Positions 60,745 through 64,000 of a DNA stretch of 64,000 nucleotides are shown piece by piece; positions within the stretch are counted from its first letter, which is position 1; each line of letters starts with the position of its first letter. The stretch is from Epinephelus fuscoguttatus (lineage: Eukaryota; Chordata; Actinopteri; Perciformes; Serranidae): assembly GCF_011397635.1 (NCBI RefSeq), contig NC_064770.1:22996200-23060199 (forward strand), in the 5' to 3' direction. The position numbers and the translations under genes were made by a program. Below the pieces are notes generated by a model, which had not been told where the DNA came from, did no database searches, and saw only the letters and a list, made by a program, of their open reading frames with translations.

Positions 60745-61570
60745 TGTTACTGCTTTTGAATTTGGCCTTTAGGACACATTTTGTTAGGCCTGATCATAGC
60801 CCAGGCTGTCATGGCTAATGTTGAGTTTTTGATATTCATCTATAACTTGTTTAAAATTTCAATAAATTCTATTTACATTTGCACTCCTTTTACTGACTGA
60901 ATGTTGTATTTCACAATCAAATCTGACTGTCAATTGAAAGGACAAACAAATCATATACTACAGACAAAACATTAAGCATTAATGTTTAACATTGACACTG
61001 ACAAAAAATTAAGCTGTCCATTTCTGTGTGGGCCTGATTATTTTAACTTTGTACTTGAAGATAACTAAGCACCTTACACCCAGCAGCAGAGCCTGAGAAG
61101 ATTTTGGAGAGTAACCTTTGTTTGCTGCTCTGTTAGAAGTCTAGTTTTAACACAGAAGAATGTGACTGGATAAAAGGGCTCAAAGTGAAAAACAAAGAAT
61201 TAGCTGGACACAATAGTTTTGAAGCCCCCAAGGAGGTATCACTTGTTCACTATGTTGCCAACTCTGAGAGGGTCTTCCTCAGGCAAAGGTACTGTGACGT
61301 TTTTATAGTGAGGCAAGCAGAAAGATAATCAGCCAATTATGTGTTGCTGGTTTTTTTAGCCTCACTATATAAGTCTCAATACCGAGCAATACCCACAGAA
61401 CCTTCTCATATGTCACAACGTCACAAATAAATAATACCTCCTACGGGACTTAACTATTCAGTGTGCACATATTTCCTTGTTTTTCACAAAAGGAGGAGAC
61501 TTTCTCAGTGAATTTTCTTCATTTGTCTTAAAGAAATGTCCAAACAAAACCAGCACATAACATCAGCTTT
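60745..61570. other. Intergenic DNA
   Basis: No gene or named repeat was recognised. It is AT-rich and leads to the probable 3' end of the THAP-like gene; AATAAA on the minus strand occurs near 61580. Confidence 0.4.
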
Positions 61571-61977
61571 TCATTTTTTTTTTTATTTACATTCTGCTAA
61601 AATAAATGCAAACTTGGGTAAATGTTAAGACATAAATGAAAACATTAAGATGCCATTAATAACTATTGTATTTTGTTAAAGGTTTAAATCACCACTATAT
61701 TTCCAATCATCACAGAAAACTGATGAAAGACAGCTTTCAAAAAAATTGCTTTTACTCTAAAGTAAATTTTGTCTGATCCACTTTATATCACAAAAATTCG
61801 AACCATTTCACAAACAGTTTAACAAAATTAAGTCAAAGCTTGCATTCATGAAAACATCCATTTTAAAATGTTACAAAAAGTACACATGAAATAAATGAAA
61901 AGATTTATAACAGTAATTATAAAACCTATGGATTTTGCAAAATTTGCAAAATCTTAATTTCTTGTTAAACAACCTCT

Positions 61978-63799
61978 TTACTGTGGAGTAAATATCACAT
62001 TGGTCGAGGCGTTGTAACTTTCCACAAGTGTCCTACATGAGAGAAAGATAATAGGTTAAAAACACAGGTAGAAAACATTGACTACAGCCCACTCACCACC
62101 AAAATGATCTTATTGCTGAGTAAGTGGCTGTCATTCATAAAATAGTTTTATGTTTTCTGTAGATATTCAACTTTATATTTGAATGTGATTTTAAATTTAA
62201 CTGTACTATCAAGACAACTGGAGTATGAATGTACAGTATGCAATTCATCCACATTAAAATAATTGTTGCTATCAAAAGGAAACTGAACTGTTCTCAAAGC
62301 TCACTGCCACTGTGGAATCATGCTATGTTCGGCTGTCTCATTATGAGAATATTTTTTCCATTGGTTCTTCACAGACTGTGTGTGGGGAAAAAGGTAGTAA
62401 TTCTCACTTTGATAAAGGGTCTTTGCATAAAAGGCACTAAAATGTTAGAGTTGGTAAATACATGTCATGTTCCTTGATTAATAAAATCTTCATTTGGCCT
62501 TTTGCATCAGGGGAACACTAAACTGCACTGGTGTGTCAGTATTTTCACCTTATCAGGAATAGTACGGAGCAAGCTGTGCCCTAATCGAGTACTTAGTAAT
62601 GTATGACAATTAGTAATTTATGTAATGCATTTAAATGTATTATGGACAATAATTCATCATTTCAAACTAATAAGTTTCTTGACTCTTTGTGAGGTACTGT
62701 ATGAAAAAAGGTATCTTTATCCTGGAGTCAGTGCTGAAGTGATGACTCTCAAAGTGTTCACTGCACAGATGGGAAGTCTTGTTTGGAGTCCAGTTCTGTC
62801 TCCTCGTGTTGAGTGTCCACTGGTCCAGTCTGTCTGGGTCACCTAGAGGAAAACTTTACACAGACAAATAGATATTAAAAGTAATATTTGTGTTAGGTTA
62901 CCTACTTAACAGACTCCATTACATGCAAACAATACAACTTAACTTACTTCAATGTTTAACAGATCATAATCAATTTATTTTAGCAAAACAAAAAGGTGGC
63001 GGCCATCACAGTCCTCATATTCTGTCTGTGCATTATCTATTGTTGTGTAAACACAGGCCTATATCATACACTAATCTTCTTAATATTTTATATGTGACAG
63101 TCAAATGTCACATTAGGTTTTTCAATTACGTTACACACCTTATTGTAATTTCACACAGTTCGCCACTTTTTAATTCACATACACAAGTATAGCCTTAATG
63201 TTATGTTAATGTTACACTGCTCATATGACAACGTTAACATTGCATCACGTTAGCTAACTAACGTGGTGGACCTTTATTTTCAAACCTCACACAGCCTCAG
63301 CCTTTTGTTCAAAATATTCTCTCCCTAAATGCCTAAATCCTAACACTTCTCTGTCAGGCTCTGACTTCGATGCATCCCCGGACTGGCGTCTTGCTCGAAG
63401 GCTAACCGTTAGCTGGCTGGTTAGCTAGTTAACGAGCTAAGCTTGTGTTGTATCGTATTGTCTGTGGCTCTGTAACTTGATGTGGATGTTGCTGCTGTGA
63501 TACAGGTCGCATTTGAAAATGAGACCTCCGGTATCAACGTGATTTTACATGTATTAAATAAAGACTTAATAATATAATAATCAGCTGACAAGCTAGGTGG
63601 TGACCGCAAACACCGATACACGCTGCTGACAAGCTAGGTGGTGACCGTAGTGACCGCAGACACCGATACCCGCTAATTAGTGCTAACATATAAACATAAA
63701 TAAAATAATACTAGAATTTAAGAATTTCACTTACCGAAAAACCTGGAGCACAGACTTCTTGGACGGTCTGTTGGTATAATTAGTCGAACAGCAAGCCAT
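61978..63799 (-). CDS. Predicted small THAP-domain protein (91 aa)
   Basis: Three exons (63735-63799, 62698-62853, 61978-62032) join in phase to 91 aa. The product reads MACCSTNYTNRPSKKSVLQV, FRFPLGDPDRLDQW, NWTPNKTSHLCSEHFE, and ends TLVESYNASTNVIFTPQ. FRFP, W34, the NWTP segment (P45) and C52-S-E-H55 match the C2CH zinc-coordinating THAP DNA-binding domain. At the first ligand pair a C-x(2-4)-C is expected, but the sequence has Cys4 and Tyr8. Exon 2 could instead read on to a TAG after SQETY. THAP proteins bind DNA and often act in transcription or derive from P elements. The exon 2 acceptor (GTAAAG before TTTTCC) is weak in pyrimidines, so the model needs transcript support. It may be an alternative short form or a decaying gene. 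Confidence 0.55.
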
Positions 63800-64000
63800 A
63801 TTACTCCAATATCTGCCTGAAAAATTATCCGAAAGGCGCAAGCACGGCTAAGAGTACAGGTTCAATGCCTTGAACATGGGCACGAATTGGCTGAGATGAC
63901 GCCGAGCAGACGGCCGAGTCGAGGCTCAGCTCTGCAGCAGAGCCAGCGGCTAGTTAGCATGCTAGTTAGCCACCCGTGATGGTGCGACCTGTCAGTCAAA
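63800..64000. promoter_or_regulatory. CpG-containing promoter region at the right edge
   Basis: CpG density rises compared with the flanks (ACGGCCGAGTCGAGG near 63910). It lies directly upstream of the minus-strand THAP-like first exon. A divergent plus-strand gene may start beyond the window. No TATA box was seen. Confidence 0.45.

Overview
The window is nuclear DNA of a ray-finned fish, most likely a teleost. Genes are split by GT-AG introns with vertebrate-type exons, fish-type CYP2K cytochrome P450 genes are present, and the intergenic and intronic DNA is full of repeat classes typical of teleosts: Tc1, hAT, TTAA-target transposons, L1/Tx1 and CR1/L2-group LINEs, and CA/GT microsatellites. 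Nothing prokaryotic was seen. Gene models were assembled by hand from exon homology, splice sites and phase.

Layout from left to right. (1) 190-289, the last exon of an unrecognised plus-strand gene with a CCRS tail. (2) 4220-23507, minus strand, a complete 11-exon ADAP1 gene (ArfGAP plus two PH domains, 377 aa) whose introns hold a Tc1 remnant, a LINE fragment and two TTAA-flanked transposons. (3) 26025-30527, minus strand, RNPS1 (280 aa), a splicing and exon-junction factor; its start codon is split by an intron, and a second P2X7-motif transposon sits in another intron. (4) 33096-35503, plus strand, head-to-head with RNPS1, an unrecognised 570-aa protein with a helix-turn-helix, a coiled coil, a SUMO-binding-like motif and a C-terminal SUMO-acceptor motif. 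(5) 36039-53252, minus strand, a CYP2K tandem array: an intact 506-aa gene, a broken middle copy with a tRNA-Thr(AGU) gene in one intron, and an intact 501-aa gene. (6) 53640-60740, a nest of mobile elements: Tc1 inside an L1/Tx1 LINE inside an older repeat, followed by a broken SGNH-hydrolase fossil. (7) 61978-63799, minus strand, a predicted 91-aa protein that is almost only a THAP domain, with a GC-rich promoter at the right edge.

The ADAP1/CYP2K neighbourhood matches human 7p22.3, where ADAP1 lies near CYP2W1. This supports ADAP1 over ADAP2 and CYP2K for the P450s. RNPS1 maps elsewhere in human (16p13.3). The genes do not form a pathway: ADAP1 acts in phosphoinositide and Arf signalling, RNPS1 in mRNA processing, CYP2K in microsomal oxidation, and the two DNA-binding-type proteins probably in the nucleus.

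The least expected signal is that two TTAA-flanked elements of about 1.1 kb, with unrelated terminal repeats, both carry a short ORF with a shared acidic FEPEYTD motif and a cysteine motif (WC-x-C-x2-C ... LCC) like the zinc-binding cytoplasmic domain of P2X7 receptors.
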